Source: Gammaproteobacteria bacterium UBA1119 (lineage in GTDB: Bacteria; Pseudomonadota; Gammaproteobacteria; Pseudomonadales; Azotimanducaceae). Taken from it: a DNA stretch of 37,390 nucleotides. The stretch's first letter is position 1. Each line of letters starts with the position of its first letter. The position numbers and the translations under genes are program-made. The stretch covers positions 1 to 37,390 of the forward strand of contig DCBA01000048.1 of the NCBI GenBank assembly GCA_002313255.1, given 5' to 3'. Below the pieces are notes generated by a model. That model was not told where the DNA came from, did no database searches, and was given only the letters and a program-made list of their open reading frames with translations. This document shows, one piece after another, positions 1-8,551 of this stretch.

Positions 1-88
1 CGTGGTACAAGAACTGGTACAAGAGTGAAATTACAGCTAAGGAATACAATTAAATATTCAATAAAATCAAATACATATAGTATTAAAA
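1..88. other. AT-rich flank downstream of tRNA-Sec
   Basis: No gene is visible here. The stretch from about 25 to 88 is strongly A+T rich compared with the rest of the window. A 10-base direct repeat, TGGTACAAGA, lies at 3-12 and again at 15-24. Because tRNA-Sec is transcribed leftward, this is its 3' flank. tRNA-Sec genes are known integration sites for genomic islands in enterobacteria, so this could be the edge of something outside the window. Nothing in the window proves that. Confidence 0.4.
3..24. repeat. Short direct repeat TGGTACAAGA
   Basis: Two perfect copies of a 10-base word start 12 bases apart, at 3-12 and 15-24. They may be part of a longer array cut by the window edge. No function is assigned. 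Confidence 0.5.
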
Positions 89-182
89 TGGCGGAAGAGG
101 TAGGAGTCGAACCCACCAGACGCCTGTTAAGCATCTCAACGGCTTTGAAGGCCGCGCGCCCCACCGGAGACGATACTCTTCC
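89..182 (-). tRNA. selC: tRNA-Sec (anticodon UCA), with encoded CCA
   Basis: Read on the minus strand from 182 to 89, this folds as a selenocysteine tRNA. It has a GGAAGAG/CTCTTCC acceptor stem, a 6-bp D stem (CGTCTC/GGGGCG), an anticodon loop CTTCAAA with anticodon TCA (146-148), a long variable arm with a 6-bp stem (AGATGC/GCGTCT), a TTCGACT T loop, a G discriminator and an encoded CCA. The length is 94 nt. It lies 46 nt downstream of selB on the same strand and is probably co-transcribed with selAB. Oddity: the 3' half of the acceptor/T helix has 12 rather than the expected 13 bases, so it pairs as 7+5 with a three-base linker (TAT) before the D stem. The anticodon and long variable arm make the identity very secure. 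Confidence 0.95.
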
Positions 183-228
183 AAAGACGATTAGACGTTA
201 ATCACATGCGTCGTGCCAGTGGAGGTCT

Positions 229-2115
229 TTAGGTAAGTACCTGGTCTGCCGTTCCTACGATTTGTCGTAAGTCACCGTTACGCCGGGTGAACCCTTTGCG
301 GTCGAAATATTCGAGAATCTCGATAACGATATTGCGGCCGACGCCGGTCGAATCGCGAAAGGCTCGAACGGTGAAATCGTCGTGTTCGGCGAGATCGATT
401 GCAGTTTGCGTCAATTGCGCAATCTGATCCGGAAGGTAGTAACGATTTGTAGAGATCTGAATACACAACCGAAATTTTGCTAGCGAGGGCATTTCCTTCT
501 CGAGTTTTGATAGGGGTATCCCCAGTTGTTTGGCTAAATCTCCCGAGCTCGGAGGCTGCGTCTGGTCCAACAATGGTTGTACTTTTTCGAACAGTGCGAC
601 GACCGCTAGCGGGACGTTCGCGTGATGGTGTGCAAGGGCATAACGACCACCCTTTAACTTGATCGTCCCGTCGTCCACGGCGCAAGCGAGAACAATTCGA
701 CTTGCGTCCATGGGTTGGCCGACGAGCGTCGCCAAGCTTTCAAGCTCGATACCTTCGCTGTCAGATACTCGGCGATGGTGCTCTTCCAGCGTTTCGGTGA
801 AGGCGCTTGTTTGGGTCGTGAGGTACTCGTCATGCAATACGAAATCGTTCTTGAAGGTTAACGGCGGCAAGTTTCTGAGTCTTTCGGCATCAGACTTAGT
901 TAGGTTCCAGGAACGACGAAACCTATCGAAATGCACGGGTCTATGACGACACATGTCCAACAAGGATTCATCGGGATCTTGTTGTATAGAGGCCGACTGC
1001 AAACGAATGAGCATATCTAGCCGTGCAGGGCTGCGACGCCGCGCGCTGGGTTCGTCAAGCGCGATAACAAGGCCTCCGCCCATCGTTCTCCCCAGATCGT
1101 GATCCCGGATGATGAGGGAATCGCCGACTTTGACATGCATCTCTGACTCAACGAGCAGATCGGCTAGTTGTTCGCTTCCAGGATCTGCAGCGTTGCTTTC
1201 GAGTAGAGCGACTCGCCCCAGGTGATGACTCGTCGCGTGATAAATGTGAACGGGAGAACGATGTCGAACCGTTCTTGGAAAATCACGCAAGACCGAAAGT
1301 TGAATCGTTACGTTTGATGTCGGGAGACGCACTGTATTTTTTGTAATCCAATCGCCGCGTTGTACTTTTTCGGCGTCGACGCCAACTAGATTCATAGCCG
1401 TTCGATCTCCAAACTCTGCTTTTGACGCGGGTCGATTCTGTACGTGCAGGTTGCGTACGCGGACAGGGGTTGCGTCAGACCCCAAAACGAGTTGGTCGTC
1501 GACGGCGCATTGGCCTTCGACCACCGTACCCGTGACGACGGTGCCTACACCGCGCGTACTAAACGATCGATCCACCGCCAGCCGAAATTCCCGCGGCAAT
1601 TGACGTTCGGATGAATGTTGTGCCGCTGCGGTTGCTAGGGCGTCGCGTAGGACATCGATTCCCTGACCATCCTCGGACGAGACCGCGATGATGTTCGCTG
1701 TCTCCAAGAAGGAGCCCTCAACGAAGGTCTTTATTTCGTCCCGTCGATTGTTAACCTCTAGATCGCTAACCCGGTCAATCTTGCTCAGTGCAATAGTTCC
1801 GCGCTTAAGGCCCAGCAGTGAAAGAATTTGCAGGTGCTCTCGTGTTTGCGGCATGACGCCATCGTCGGCTGCGATTACCAGGAGGGCATGTTGCATACTG
1901 GCGACGCCTGCGACCATGTTGTGGATGAAGCGATGATGTCCGGGGACATCTACGAAGCCGATACGGTGGCCGCCCAGATCTGAGTACGCGAATCCCAAAT
2001 CGATAGTTAACCCGCGTTCTTTCTCTTCAGCGAGGCGGTCGGTGTCGGTACCAGTAAGTGCATGCACGATTGACGTCTTGCCGTGATCGACGTGGCCCGC
2101 GAGCGTAACGATCAT
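229..2115 (-). CDS. selB: Selenocysteine-specific elongation factor SelB
   Basis: SelB is a GTPase that carries Sec-tRNA-Sec to the ribosome and binds the SECIS hairpin of selenoprotein mRNAs at UGA codons. The 628-residue product is close to E. coli SelB in length. Visible in order: P-loop GHVDHGKT (7-14), switch-[10 protein letters not shown] (about 34-42), DVPGH (56-60), a G4 element read as SKID (110-113), the EF-Tu-like beta-barrel domains including RGVGTVVTG, then a long C-terminal half expected to hold the winged-helix repeats that bind SECIS RNA. The ATG overlaps the selA stop by four bases (ATGA), so translation is probably coupled. tRNA-Sec follows directly. selD is not in the window. 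No selenoprotein gene was recognised nearby. Confidence 0.97.
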   Translation of the reverse strand: MIVTLAGHVDHGKTSIVHALTGTDTDRLAEEKERGLTIDLGFAYSDLGGHRIGFVDVPGHHRFIHNMVAGVASMQHALLVIAADDGVMPQTREHLQILSLLGLKRGTIALSKIDRVSDLEVNNRRDEIKTFVEGSFLETANIIAVSSEDGQGIDVLRDALATAAAQHSSERQLPREFRLAVDRSFSTRGVGTVVTGTVVEGQCAVDDQLVLGSDATPVRVRNLHVQNRPASKAEFGDRTAMNLVGVDAEKVQRGDWITKNTVRLPTSNVTIQLSVLRDFPRTVRHRSPVHIYHATSHHLGRVALLESNAADPGSEQLADLLVESEMHVKVGDSLIIRDHDLGRTMGGGLVIALDEPSARRRSPARLDMLIRLQSASIQQDPDESLLDMCRHRPVHFDRFRRSWNLTKSDAERLRNLPPLTFKNDFVLHDEYLTTQTSAFTETLEEHHRRVSDSEGIELESLATLVGQPMDASRIVLACAVDDGTIKLKGGRYALAHHHANVPLAVVALFEKVQPLLDQTQPPSSGDLAKQLGIPLSKLEKEMPSLAKFRLCIQISTNRYYLPDQIAQLTQTAIDLAEHDDFTVRAFRDSTGVGRNIVIEILEYFDRKGFTRRNGDLRQIVGTADQVLT

Positions 2116-3500
2116 GTGAGATCTTCCAGCGCGCGAGTCAGCTCCTCCATCGGTTCCGCCCCGCGAAGATCAAGCAACAAGGTGTCGTCTTGTACTCGAC
2201 CGATGACGGGGGGATTGAGGTTACGAAGTTTGGATGCCAGACCTCGTATCTCTCGAGGTACGGCATGGGAAATTTGTATCGCGAGGCTGTCGATGAGTCG
2301 GTCAGGCAGTGCACCACTACCGATCTGCGTTTTGCTATCGACGACTTCGATGGTGAAATCGTCGAGTTGTTCCTGCAGCAATTTGGAGAGTACTTTGCCA
2401 CGATGCGCCAACGTCTTCCGCGGTAGGGTGAGCGTTTGCAACAGCGGAATTTTTTCGCGGATGGTGTCTGGGTCTTCATACGTTTTGAGAGTCGCATCTA
2501 AGATTGCCAAAGTGATTTTGTCCGCCCGCAACGCGCGTTTTAGTGGGTTTTCTTTGATCCGCTCGATGAGCGCAATTGAACCGACAATGACCCCGGCCTG
2601 GATACCTCCCAGTAGCTTGTCGCCTGAGAACGTAACAATGTCGGCACCTTGGTCAAGGACTTCGCGCGGCGTCGGTTCATGGGGTAATCCGAAGCGCGCG
2701 AGATCAAATAAAGCCCCACTGCCGATGTCTTCGATGACGGGCAAACCGCTTTTCTCGCCAAGTTCTTTGAGGTCGCGGGTTGCCACGGCTTCGGTAAAAC
2801 CTTCGATATGGAAATTGCTGGGATGCACTTTCAGCAGCATGGCTGTGTTTTCATCGATTGCGTTTGCATAGTCCGAAAGTCGGGTTCGGTTGGTAGTGCC
2901 TATCTCAACCAATCGACATCCGGCGCGCTCCATGATGTCAGGTAAGCGAAAGCTTCCCCCAATCTCGATCAGTTCGCCCCGGGAAACCGGTACCGATTTA
3001 TTGTGTGCGAGGGTATTGAGCACGAGCAACACGGCGGCCGCATTGTTATTCACGATCGTCGCAGCTTCACAGCCGGTGAGAAGCTTGAGACGATGTTCGA
3101 CGATGTTTTCGCGCTGACCCCGGCGCCCGGTCCGTAAATCGTATTCAAGCGTAGTTGGTCTGGTCGCGACGCGAACCGCTTCCGCCATCAATTGTTCGCT
3201 GAGGAGCGACCGTCCGAGATTGGTGTGAATCACCGTCCCGGTGAGGTTAAAAACGGTTTCGTAGCCGTGTCCGACGTGAGTTCGCAGCCATGTGGTGATC
3301 GGTTCGAGATAATGTTCGGGCTCCATCGCCCAGCTCGATAAATGCGAACGGTCACGTTCGGATATTTGTATCGACCGGATGGCGTTGGCAACCGTAGCGA
3401 GGCCCCACTGGCGTACCAGGAACGCGAGTTGAGGTGCCCGAAGTATCTGATCGACCCCAGGTAATTTGCGACGTTGATTGTCGTTTTCGATCACGTGCAA
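2112..3500 (-). CDS. selA: L-seryl-tRNA(Sec) selenium transferase SelA
   Basis: SelA is a PLP enzyme that converts Ser-tRNA-Sec to Sec-tRNA-Sec using selenophosphate. The 462-residue product has nearly the same length as E. coli SelA. The PLP lysine is in SGDKLLGG at residue 295, and NNNAAAVLL and the tRNA-end-binding TGTVIHTNLGRS region are present. The start is uncertain: TTG at 3500 gives a length and lysine number that match E. coli, while an in-frame GTG six bases further in (3494) has better spacing from a weak GGTAAG Shine-Dalgarno-like run. It is the first gene of selA-selB-tRNA-Sec and faces a divergent dehydrogenase gene across 149 bp. Its bacterial (not archaeal SepSecS) type fits the bacterial tRNA-Sec features. 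Confidence 0.97.
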   Translation of the reverse strand: MHVIENDNQRRKLPGVDQILRAPQLAFLVRQWGLATVANAIRSIQISERDRSHLSSWAMEPEHYLEPITTWLRTHVGHGYETVFNLTGTVIHTNLGRSLLSEQLMAEAVRVATRPTTLEYDLRTGRRGQRENIVEHRLKLLTGCEAATIVNNNAAAVLLVLNTLAHNKSVPVSRGELIEIGGSFRLPDIMERAGCRLVEIGTTNRTRLSDYANAIDENTAMLLKVHPSNFHIEGFTEAVATRDLKELGEKSGLPVIEDIGSGALFDLARFGLPHEPTPREVLDQGADIVTFSGDKLLGGIQAGVIVGSIALIERIKENPLKRALRADKITLAILDATLKTYEDPDTIREKIPLLQTLTLPRKTLAHRGKVLSKLLQEQLDDFTIEVVDSKTQIGSGALPDRLIDSLAIQISHAVPREIRGLASKLRNLNPPVIGRVQDDTLLLDLRGAEPMEELTRALEDLT

Positions 3501-3649
3501 AGCTTACCAGCATCGTTCGACAGGAACGTTAATGGGGTTTTTGATGTTAGGTCACCGCTTTAATGGGGACGCTTCAAGTGTCGGTTCTGCGTCTGCTTAA
3601 TCCGTGGGAAATACGGTAATGTCCTCAAATTCGAACGGGAGAGTGCGCG
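3501..3649. promoter_or_regulatory. Divergent promoter region between selA and the dehydrogenase gene
   Basis: This 149-bp gap must hold starts for two divergent transcripts. I do not see confident -35/-10 pairs. A 9-base direct repeat, TTAATGGGG, occurs at 3529-3537 and 3560-3568, 31 bp apart, about three helical turns, so both copies face the same side of the DNA. A small inverted pair, CCGT...ACGG, lies near 3602-3616. The downstream gene has a GGGAGAG run close before its ATG. The repeat could bind a regulator, but this is inference. Confidence 0.4.
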
Positions 3650-4534
3650 ATGACGGATAGTAGGCGATTAGCGTTTGTTGGTCTCGGCGTGATGGGTTAT
3701 CCGATGGCCGGTCATCTGGCTGCTGCTGGGCATCAGTTAGCCGTATATAACCGAACTCAAGCCAAGGCCGAGCAATGGTGTGTAGAACACGGTGGGTCGG
3801 TTGCTAATACCCCACGTGAGGCGGCGATTGGCGCCGAGATTGTGTTTATGTGCGTGGGCAACGATGACGACGTGCGAAGCGTTGCATTGTCCGACGATGG
3901 CGTCATGTCGGGCGTTGAGGCAGGGGCCATCGTCGTCGACCATACGACGGCATCGGCCGAACTCGCTGTCGAGTTGGAACAAGCGTCTAATGCAAACAAC
4001 GCTCATTTTCTGGATGCACCCGTTAGTGGTGGCCAGGCAGGTGCGGAAAATGGACAGCTCACGGTCATGCTTGGTGGGGCGGAGGCTGTTTTTGCGCGTG
4101 CTGAGACCGTGATTGGCTGTTACGCAAAGTCGGCGCGGTTGATGGGCAACGTGGGCGCCGGTCAGTTGACTAAAATGGTTAACCAGGTCTGTATTGCGGG
4201 CATCCTGCAAGGTCTTTCTGAAGGACTTCATTTGGCTGAAAAAGCGGGCCTCGACCTAGAAGATGTGGTCGACGTGATTTCGCAGGGGGCGGCGCAGTCG
4301 TGGCAAATGGATAACCGCGCAGGGACGATGATGAAACGCGAATTTGAGTTCGGGTTCGCGGTTAAGTGGATGCGAAAAGATCTGGATATCGCGCTTGCAA
4401 CGGCGCGAAAAGTCGGCGCTCGAATGCCCTTGGCGGGACTCGTGGATCAATTTTATGCCGACGTTCAGGCGATGGGCGGAAATCGCTGGGATACCTCGAG
4501 TCTTATCGAACGTCTACGTCGCGTTGAGGAGTAG
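3650..4534 (+). CDS. NAD(P)-dependent beta-hydroxyacid dehydrogenase (3-hydroxyisobutyrate/tartronate semialdehyde reductase family)
   Basis: This enzyme family oxidises or reduces small beta-hydroxy acids such as 3-hydroxyisobutyrate, tartronate semialdehyde or glyoxylate with NAD(P). The 294-residue product begins with a Rossmann motif GLGVMGYPMAGHL (11-23). It carries the substrate-binding signature DAPVSGGQAGAENG (122-135) and the catalytic lysine K175 in GAGQLTKMVNQ. The C-terminal half is the all-helical dehydrogenase domain. The start ATG has GGGAGAG about eight bases upstream. The gene stands alone on the plus strand, divergent from selA and convergent with gltA, with nine bases between their stops and no clear terminator hairpin. 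Exact substrate cannot be read from sequence; valine catabolism partners (mmsA and others) are absent nearby. Confidence 0.9.
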   Translation: MTDSRRLAFVGLGVMGYPMAGHLAAAGHQLAVYNRTQAKAEQWCVEHGGSVANTPREAAIGAEIVFMCVGNDDDVRSVALSDDGVMSGVEAGAIVVDHTTASAELAVELEQASNANNAHFLDAPVSGGQAGAENGQLTVMLGGAEAVFARAETVIGCYAKSARLMGNVGAGQLTKMVNQVCIAGILQGLSEGLHLAEKAGLDLEDVVDVISQGAAQSWQMDNRAGTMMKREFEFGFAVKWMRKDLDIALATARKVGARMPLAGLVDQFYADVQAMGGNRWDTSSLIERLRRVEE

Positions 4535-4543
4535 GAAGGCGAG

Positions 4544-5824
4544 CTAGCGTTCGTTGATCGGAACGAAATCGCGGAACCCCGACCCCGTATACAACTGTCG
4601 CGGACGCCCAATTTTGTAGGGAACGCTGACCATCTCTTTCCAGTGCGCAATCCAACCCGGGGTTCGACCGGTCGCAAAAATCACGGTAAACATCTCGGTG
4701 GGAATGCCGATGGCCTTTAAAATGATGCCGGAATAGAAGTCGACGTTGGGATACAAACGCCGTTCCACAAAAAATTCGTCTTCGAGGGCAATGGTCTCGA
4801 GTCGTTGTGCCATTTGTAGGGTTGGATCGTTATCGACCCCGAGTTCATTCAAGACTTCGTGGCAAGTCTCTTGCATGACTTTTGCTCTAGGATCGTAATT
4901 CTTGTAGACCCGGTGCCCAAAGCCCATGATTCGGAAGGAATCGTCTTTGTCTTTTGCCCGATTCACGTATTGATCGATGTTGTCGGGCTCGCCGATTTCA
5001 GCAAGCATGTTGAGCACCGCTTCATTGGCGCCGCCGTGGGCAGGTCCCCACAAAGCGGCGATCCCAGCCGCAATACTTGCGTAGGGATTTGCGCCAGTTG
5101 AACCGGCAAGACGCACGGTCGAGGTGGAGGCGTTTTGTTCGTGATCTGCGTGTAGAAGAAATATTCGATCCATGGCTCGCGCAAGAACAGGACTGACCTC
5201 GTAGTCGTCGCCGGTCGAGAACATCATGTTCAGGAAGTTCTCGCCATACGGCAGATCAGGCCTTGGCGCGACGAATGGCAACTCTTGACTATGCCGGTAA
5301 GTCATTGCCGCAAGTGTTGGCATCTTTGCTATTAGACGGTGGCTGGTCAGCATGCGGTCTTCTTCGCTGTCGACATCGAGATCGGCGTGATAGTGGGCGG
5401 ACAGCGATGCAGTCATCGAGCACATGGTCCCCATCGGATGAGCGTCTCTCGCGATCGACTCGTAGGCGTGCCGGTAACGTTTGTCCACTGCGGCCTCGGC
5501 CTTGATCGCGGAGACAAATGCTTCCTTCTCCTGAGCATTTGGAAGCGCGTCGTTTAATAGGAGGTAGCACAATTCTAGGTGATCAGATTGTTCTGCGAGT
5601 TGCTCGATGGGATATCCACGATGCAGCAGCACGCCGTTATCCCCATCAATGTACGTGATCGCAGATTCACAAGATGCGGTTGAGACGAACCCAGGGTCGT
5701 ATGTGAAATAACCTTCGGCGGTTAGTTTTCCCACATCAATAACGTCGTGACCCTCGGTAGGACTGTACACCGGGAGATCGACGTTGACCCCGCCAACTGA
5801 TAGTCGAGCTGCTTTTTCCGCCAT
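4544..5824 (-). CDS. gltA: Citrate synthase (Gram-negative type II)
   Basis: Citrate synthase condenses acetyl-CoA with oxaloacetate, the entry step of the TCA cycle. The 426-residue product matches the NADH-sensitive hexameric Gram-negative type in length and in its N-terminal extension (residues 1-45, beta-rich). The catalytic triad is visible as H263 in [13 protein letters not shown]304 in [14 protein letters not shown] and D362 in NVDFYSG. The gene is divergent from sdhC across 213 bp, the arrangement of pseudomonads and many other gammaproteobacteria. The ATG is preceded by a G-rich leader (GGGGACA). It shares its control region with the sdh operon, where an 8-bp inverted repeat is seen. 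Confidence 0.98.
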   Translation of the reverse strand: MAEKAARLSVGGVNVDLPVYSPTEGHDVIDVGKLTAEGYFTYDPGFVSTASCESAITYIDGDNGVLLHRGYPIEQLAEQSDHLELCYLLLNDALPNAQEKEAFVSAIKAEAAVDKRYRHAYESIARDAHPMGTMCSMTASLSAHYHADLDVDSEEDRMLTSHRLIAKMPTLAAMTYRHSQELPFVAPRPDLPYGENFLNMMFSTGDDYEVSPVLARAMDRIFLLHADHEQNASTSTVRLAGSTGANPYASIAAGIAALWGPAHGGANEAVLNMLAEIGEPDNIDQYVNRAKDKDDSFRIMGFGHRVYKNYDPRAKVMQETCHEVLNELGVDNDPTLQMAQRLETIALEDEFFVERRLYPNVDFYSGIILKAIGIPTEMFTVIFATGRTPGWIAHWKEMVSVPYKIGRPRQLYTGSGFRDFVPINER

Positions 5825-6037
5825 GCCCGCCGCTGTCCCCTTTGTGGATCCCTGTTGCAGGAACCGAGCGATCGAGCGTATCGGGGGCGCCTTGATCTTG
5901 TCAACGTATGGGCGTTCGGCCTGCGATTTTTCGTCTTATTTCATAGTCAATTTTTAGCTCATGGACTATGATGCAGACGCCGGGCGGTGTTTGCGGAAGC
6001 ACTCTTGATATCTCGGGAAATGACCAGCGTCACCTGA
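5825..6037. promoter_or_regulatory. Divergent gltA/sdhC control region with 8-bp inverted repeat
   Basis: This 213-bp region separates two divergent TCA transcripts. A perfect inverted repeat, TCATAGTC (5941-5948) and GACTATGA (5964-5971), has a 15-base AT-rich spacer. On the plus strand TAGTCA (5944-5949), 17 bases, TATGAT (5967-5972) could serve as a weak sdhC promoter, so the repeat arms would overlap both promoter boxes. On the minus strand TTGACT (5950-5945) could be a gltA -35, but its -10 is poor. The overlap suggests an operator, by inference only. A five-codon mini-ORF ends the region. Confidence 0.5.
6020..6037 (+). CDS. Five-codon mini-ORF (MTSVT) abutting sdhC
   Basis: ATG at 6020, four more sense codons and TGA at 6035-6037 stand directly before the sdhC ATG with no gap and in the same frame. 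A TCGGGAAA run precedes the ATG, though close to it. If translated, a ribosome would terminate exactly at the sdhC start. sdhC itself has no clear Shine-Dalgarno sequence. It may be a chance reading frame; five codons cannot be scored statistically. Confidence 0.3.
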   Translation: MTSVT

Positions 6038-6415
6038 ATGAATACTGAACGTCCCGTCAACCTAACGTTTAGCACGATCATACGGCAGCCAGTGCATGCT
6101 GTTGCGTCATTTTTGCACCGTGTTTCTGGGGCGTTTTTGTTTTTTGGCTCCGCGTATTTGCTGTTTTTATTAGACCGCTCTTTGGCATCTGAGCTCGGTC
6201 TACATGGCGTGAGAATTCGCCTTGACGGAACCCCGGAAACGTATTTGCTCTGGTTAATTCTCGTTGCGTTGATTTATCACGTGGTGGCCGGTACCAAACA
6301 TCTCCTGCTCGATATGCATGTTGGCGATACTCACGCCGCGACCGTTGTGAGCTCGTATCTGGTGATAATCGTTAGCGGAGTGCTTGCTACCTTGGCGGGG
6401 TTTTGGTTGTGGTAG
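6038..6415 (+). CDS. sdhC: Succinate dehydrogenase cytochrome b556 subunit SdhC
   Basis: SdhC is one of two membrane anchors of complex II, which binds heme b and ubiquinone and passes electrons from succinate to the quinone pool. The 125-residue product has three membrane helices, roughly at 25-46, 66-90 and 103-124. HRVSG at 27-31 contains the conserved Arg and Ser of the quinone site. YHVVAGTKHLLLD contains H81, which lines up with the heme ligand His84 of E. coli, and H88. It is the first gene of sdhCDAB. Its stop overlaps the start of sdhD. Start chosen at ATG 6038 because the family N-terminus (RPVNL near residue 5) follows directly. Confidence 0.96.
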   Translation: MNTERPVNLTFSTIIRQPVHAVASFLHRVSGAFLFFGSAYLLFLLDRSLASELGLHGVRIRLDGTPETYLLWLILVALIYHVVAGTKHLLLDMHVGDTHAATVVSSYLVIIVSGVLATLAGFWLW

Positions 6416-6780
6416 TAGGTCTGTTGAGTGTCCGTAATCGAGGCCTCCTCGATTACGTCATGCAGCGTGTGAGTGCACTCGTACTCGGTTTTTATACCTT
6501 CTGCTTGCTTGGTTTTTTGTTGTCTCACAGCGAGCTTTCTCAAGTCGAGTGGGTCGGTTTTATGCAATCGATGCCGATGATGATCTTCTCGACCGTGTCC
6601 CTTGTATCCTTGTGTGTGCATGCGTGGGTCGGGATGTGGACCATCGGTACGGATTACATTCGAACATTCTCATTTGGCAAACGGTCAACGTTCTTGCGGC
6701 AGGTCTATCAGGCGTTCGTCGTTGCGTTATTGCTGATGTACCTCGGCTTGGGAAGCTCGATCATCTGGAGTCTTGGGTGA
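6409..6780 (+). CDS. sdhD: Succinate dehydrogenase hydrophobic anchor SdhD
   Basis: SdhD is the second membrane anchor of complex II, completing the heme and ubiquinone pockets. The product is about 123 residues with three hydrophobic helices. The family signature [13 protein letters not shown] near residues 71-83 supplies the heme-ligand histidine and the Asp-Tyr pair of the quinone site. I chose GTG at 6409 because GGCGGGG (6394-6400) stands eight bases upstream. A TTG at 6403 is in frame but too close to that site. The gene overlaps the sdhC stop, and its own TGA overlaps the sdhA ATG, so the anchors and flavoprotein are translationally linked. The N-terminal [15 protein letters not shown] is typical. 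Confidence 0.94.
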   Translation: MVVGLLSVRNRGLLDYVMQRVSALVLGFYTFCLLGFLLSHSELSQVEWVGFMQSMPMMIFSTVSLVSLCVHAWVGMWTIGTDYIRTFSFGKRSTFLRQVYQAFVVALLLMYLGLGSSIIWSLG

Positions 6781-8549
6781 TGGCTCTACGAACGATTACA
6801 TTCGATGGCGTAATCGTTGGGGGAGGCGGTGCCGGTATGCGCGCGGGTCTTCAACTGGCCCAGTCTGGACTAAAAACCGCAGTTATTTCTAAAGTATTTC
6901 CGACGCGTTCGCACACAGTCTCGGCGCAAGGTGGAATTACCTGCGCGATTGCTAGTGACGATCCCGACGACGATTGGCGCTGGCACATGTACGACACTGT
7001 TAAGGGTTCTGATTACATTGGTGATCAGGATGCGATCGAGTACATGTGTAGTGTGGGCCCGGAAGTTGTTTACGAGCTTGAGCATATGGGGATGCCTTTC
7101 TCGCGCACCGAGTCCGGGAGGATCTATCAACGACCGTTCGGGGGGCAGTCGAAGGACTACGGAAAAGGAGGTCAAGCATCGCGTACCTGTGCCGCTGAAG
7201 ATCGCACCGGACACGCGCTCCTGCACACGTTATATCAAGCGAATCTTCGGGCCGGGACGACGTTTTTGTCGGAATGGTTCGTCGTCGATCTCGTCAAGAA
7301 CCAGGATGGGGCGGTCGTTGGCGTTGTTGCCATATGTATCGAAACGGGTGAGACCGTGTACGTCAAAGCGCAAGCGACAGTGTTTGCGACGGGGGGCGCT
7401 GGTCGTATCTACGCGAGCACGACCAACGCGCTGATAAATACGGGCGATGGCATTGGAATGGCACTGCGCGCCGAATTTCCGGTTCAAGATATCGAGATGT
7501 GGCAATTTCACCCAACGGGCATCGCAGGTCATGGGATTCTTATCACGGAGGGATGTCGGGGTGAGGGTGGATACCTCATCAATAAGGATGGGGAGCGCTT
7601 CATGGAGCGGTATGCGCCTAACGCAAAAGATTTGGCGAGTCGTGACGTGGTGGCACGTTCGATGATCCAAGAGATTCTAGAGGGCAACGGCTGCGGCCCG
7701 GAAGCCGATCACGTTCTTTTGAAACTCGATCATTTGGGGAAAGACGTCCTCGAACGACGATTGCCTGGCATTCTGGAGTTGTCACGCACGTATGCACACG
7801 CGGATCCAACCAAAGAAGCGATACCGGTCATTCCGACCTGCCATTACATGATGGGCGGGATTCCAACAAGCGTGGACGGACAGGCATTGACCCAAGACGC
7901 TGCCGGTGGCGACGTTCCGATTCAGGGTTTTTATGCGGTTGGTGAGGCTGCGTGCGTCTCGGTGCATGGTGCCAATCGTCTAGGAGGCAATTCGCTACTT
8001 GATTTGATCGTATTTGGCCGTGCAGCGGGCATCCATATTGAAAATATCCTCCGTCAGGGCGTCAGCTTTCGTGATGCGACCGAGGGTGATCTGGATGATG
8101 CCGTCGCGCGCCTGGACCGCTGGGACAACTCTTCAGGTGGCGAAGCGGTCGACGATTTGAAGAAAGAACTACAAAACACGATGCAGCTCAATTTCGGAGT
8201 ATTTCGGACCGAATCCAACATGATTGAGGGTATGCGGGTCTTAGCTGAACTTCGCGAGCGGATTGCTGGTGCGCATCTACCGGACAAGAGCGAAGTTTTT
8301 AATACGGCGCGACTCGAAGCGCTGGAACTCGATAACCTGTTGGATGTGGCCGAAGCGACCGCAATCACCGCTGAAGGTCGCCGTGAAAGTCGGGGCGCTC
8401 ACTCACGCGTCGACTATAAGGCGAGGGATGATGAGAATTGGCTATGCCACTCAATGTATTTTCCGAAGGAGATGAGGGTTGGAAAACGGGCGGTTAATTT
8501 AACGCCTAAGACTGTTCCAAGTTTTGAGCCAAAGGAGCGCACGTACTAA
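6780..8549 (+). CDS. sdhA: Succinate dehydrogenase flavoprotein subunit SdhA
   Basis: SdhA oxidises succinate to fumarate at a covalently bound FAD on the cytoplasmic face of complex II. The product is 589 residues, E. coli-like in length. Motifs: dinucleotide fold [13 protein letters not shown] (11-23), covalent-FAD H45 in [16 protein letters not shown] and [11 protein letters not shown] in the substrate region, HYMMGGIPT, and [15 protein letters not shown] near the C-terminal side of the FAD site. An open frame extends upstream to 6549 but lies over sdhD; the ATG at 6780 overlaps the sdhD stop (TGATG) and gives the family N-terminus. sdhB follows after two bases. Confidence 0.98.
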   Translation: MALRTITFDGVIVGGGGAGMRAGLQLAQSGLKTAVISKVFPTRSHTVSAQGGITCAIASDDPDDDWRWHMYDTVKGSDYIGDQDAIEYMCSVGPEVVYELEHMGMPFSRTESGRIYQRPFGGQSKDYGKGGQASRTCAAEDRTGHALLHTLYQANLRAGTTFLSEWFVVDLVKNQDGAVVGVVAICIETGETVYVKAQATVFATGGAGRIYASTTNALINTGDGIGMALRAEFPVQDIEMWQFHPTGIAGHGILITEGCRGEGGYLINKDGERFMERYAPNAKDLASRDVVARSMIQEILEGNGCGPEADHVLLKLDHLGKDVLERRLPGILELSRTYAHADPTKEAIPVIPTCHYMMGGIPTSVDGQALTQDAAGGDVPIQGFYAVGEAACVSVHGANRLGGNSLLDLIVFGRAAGIHIENILRQGVSFRDATEGDLDDAVARLDRWDNSSGGEAVDDLKKELQNTMQLNFGVFRTESNMIEGMRVLAELRERIAGAHLPDKSEVFNTARLEALELDNLLDVAEATAITAEGRRESRGAHSRVDYKARDDENWLCHSMYFPKEMRVGKRAVNLTPKTVPSFEPKERTY

Positions 8550-8551
8550 GT

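Noticed and set aside
2083..2871. Plus-strand open frame of 262 codons opposite selA
   Set aside because: Its composition (Ser/Arg-rich) is that of an antisense shadow, it shows no recognisable domain, and selA is certain.
4535..4543. Bidirectional terminator between the dehydrogenase gene and gltA
   Set aside because: Only nine bases separate the stops, and no GC-rich stem with a T-tract is visible.
6020..6415. sdhC as a selenoprotein starting at 6020 with UGA at 6035
   Set aside because: SdhC of the family starts at 6038, no Cys/Sec is expected there, and no SECIS-like hairpin was recognised after the UGA.
6549..6779. Upstream extension of the sdhA reading frame
   Set aside because: It lies over sdhD in another frame; the family N-terminus begins at the ATG at 6780, which overlaps the sdhD stop.
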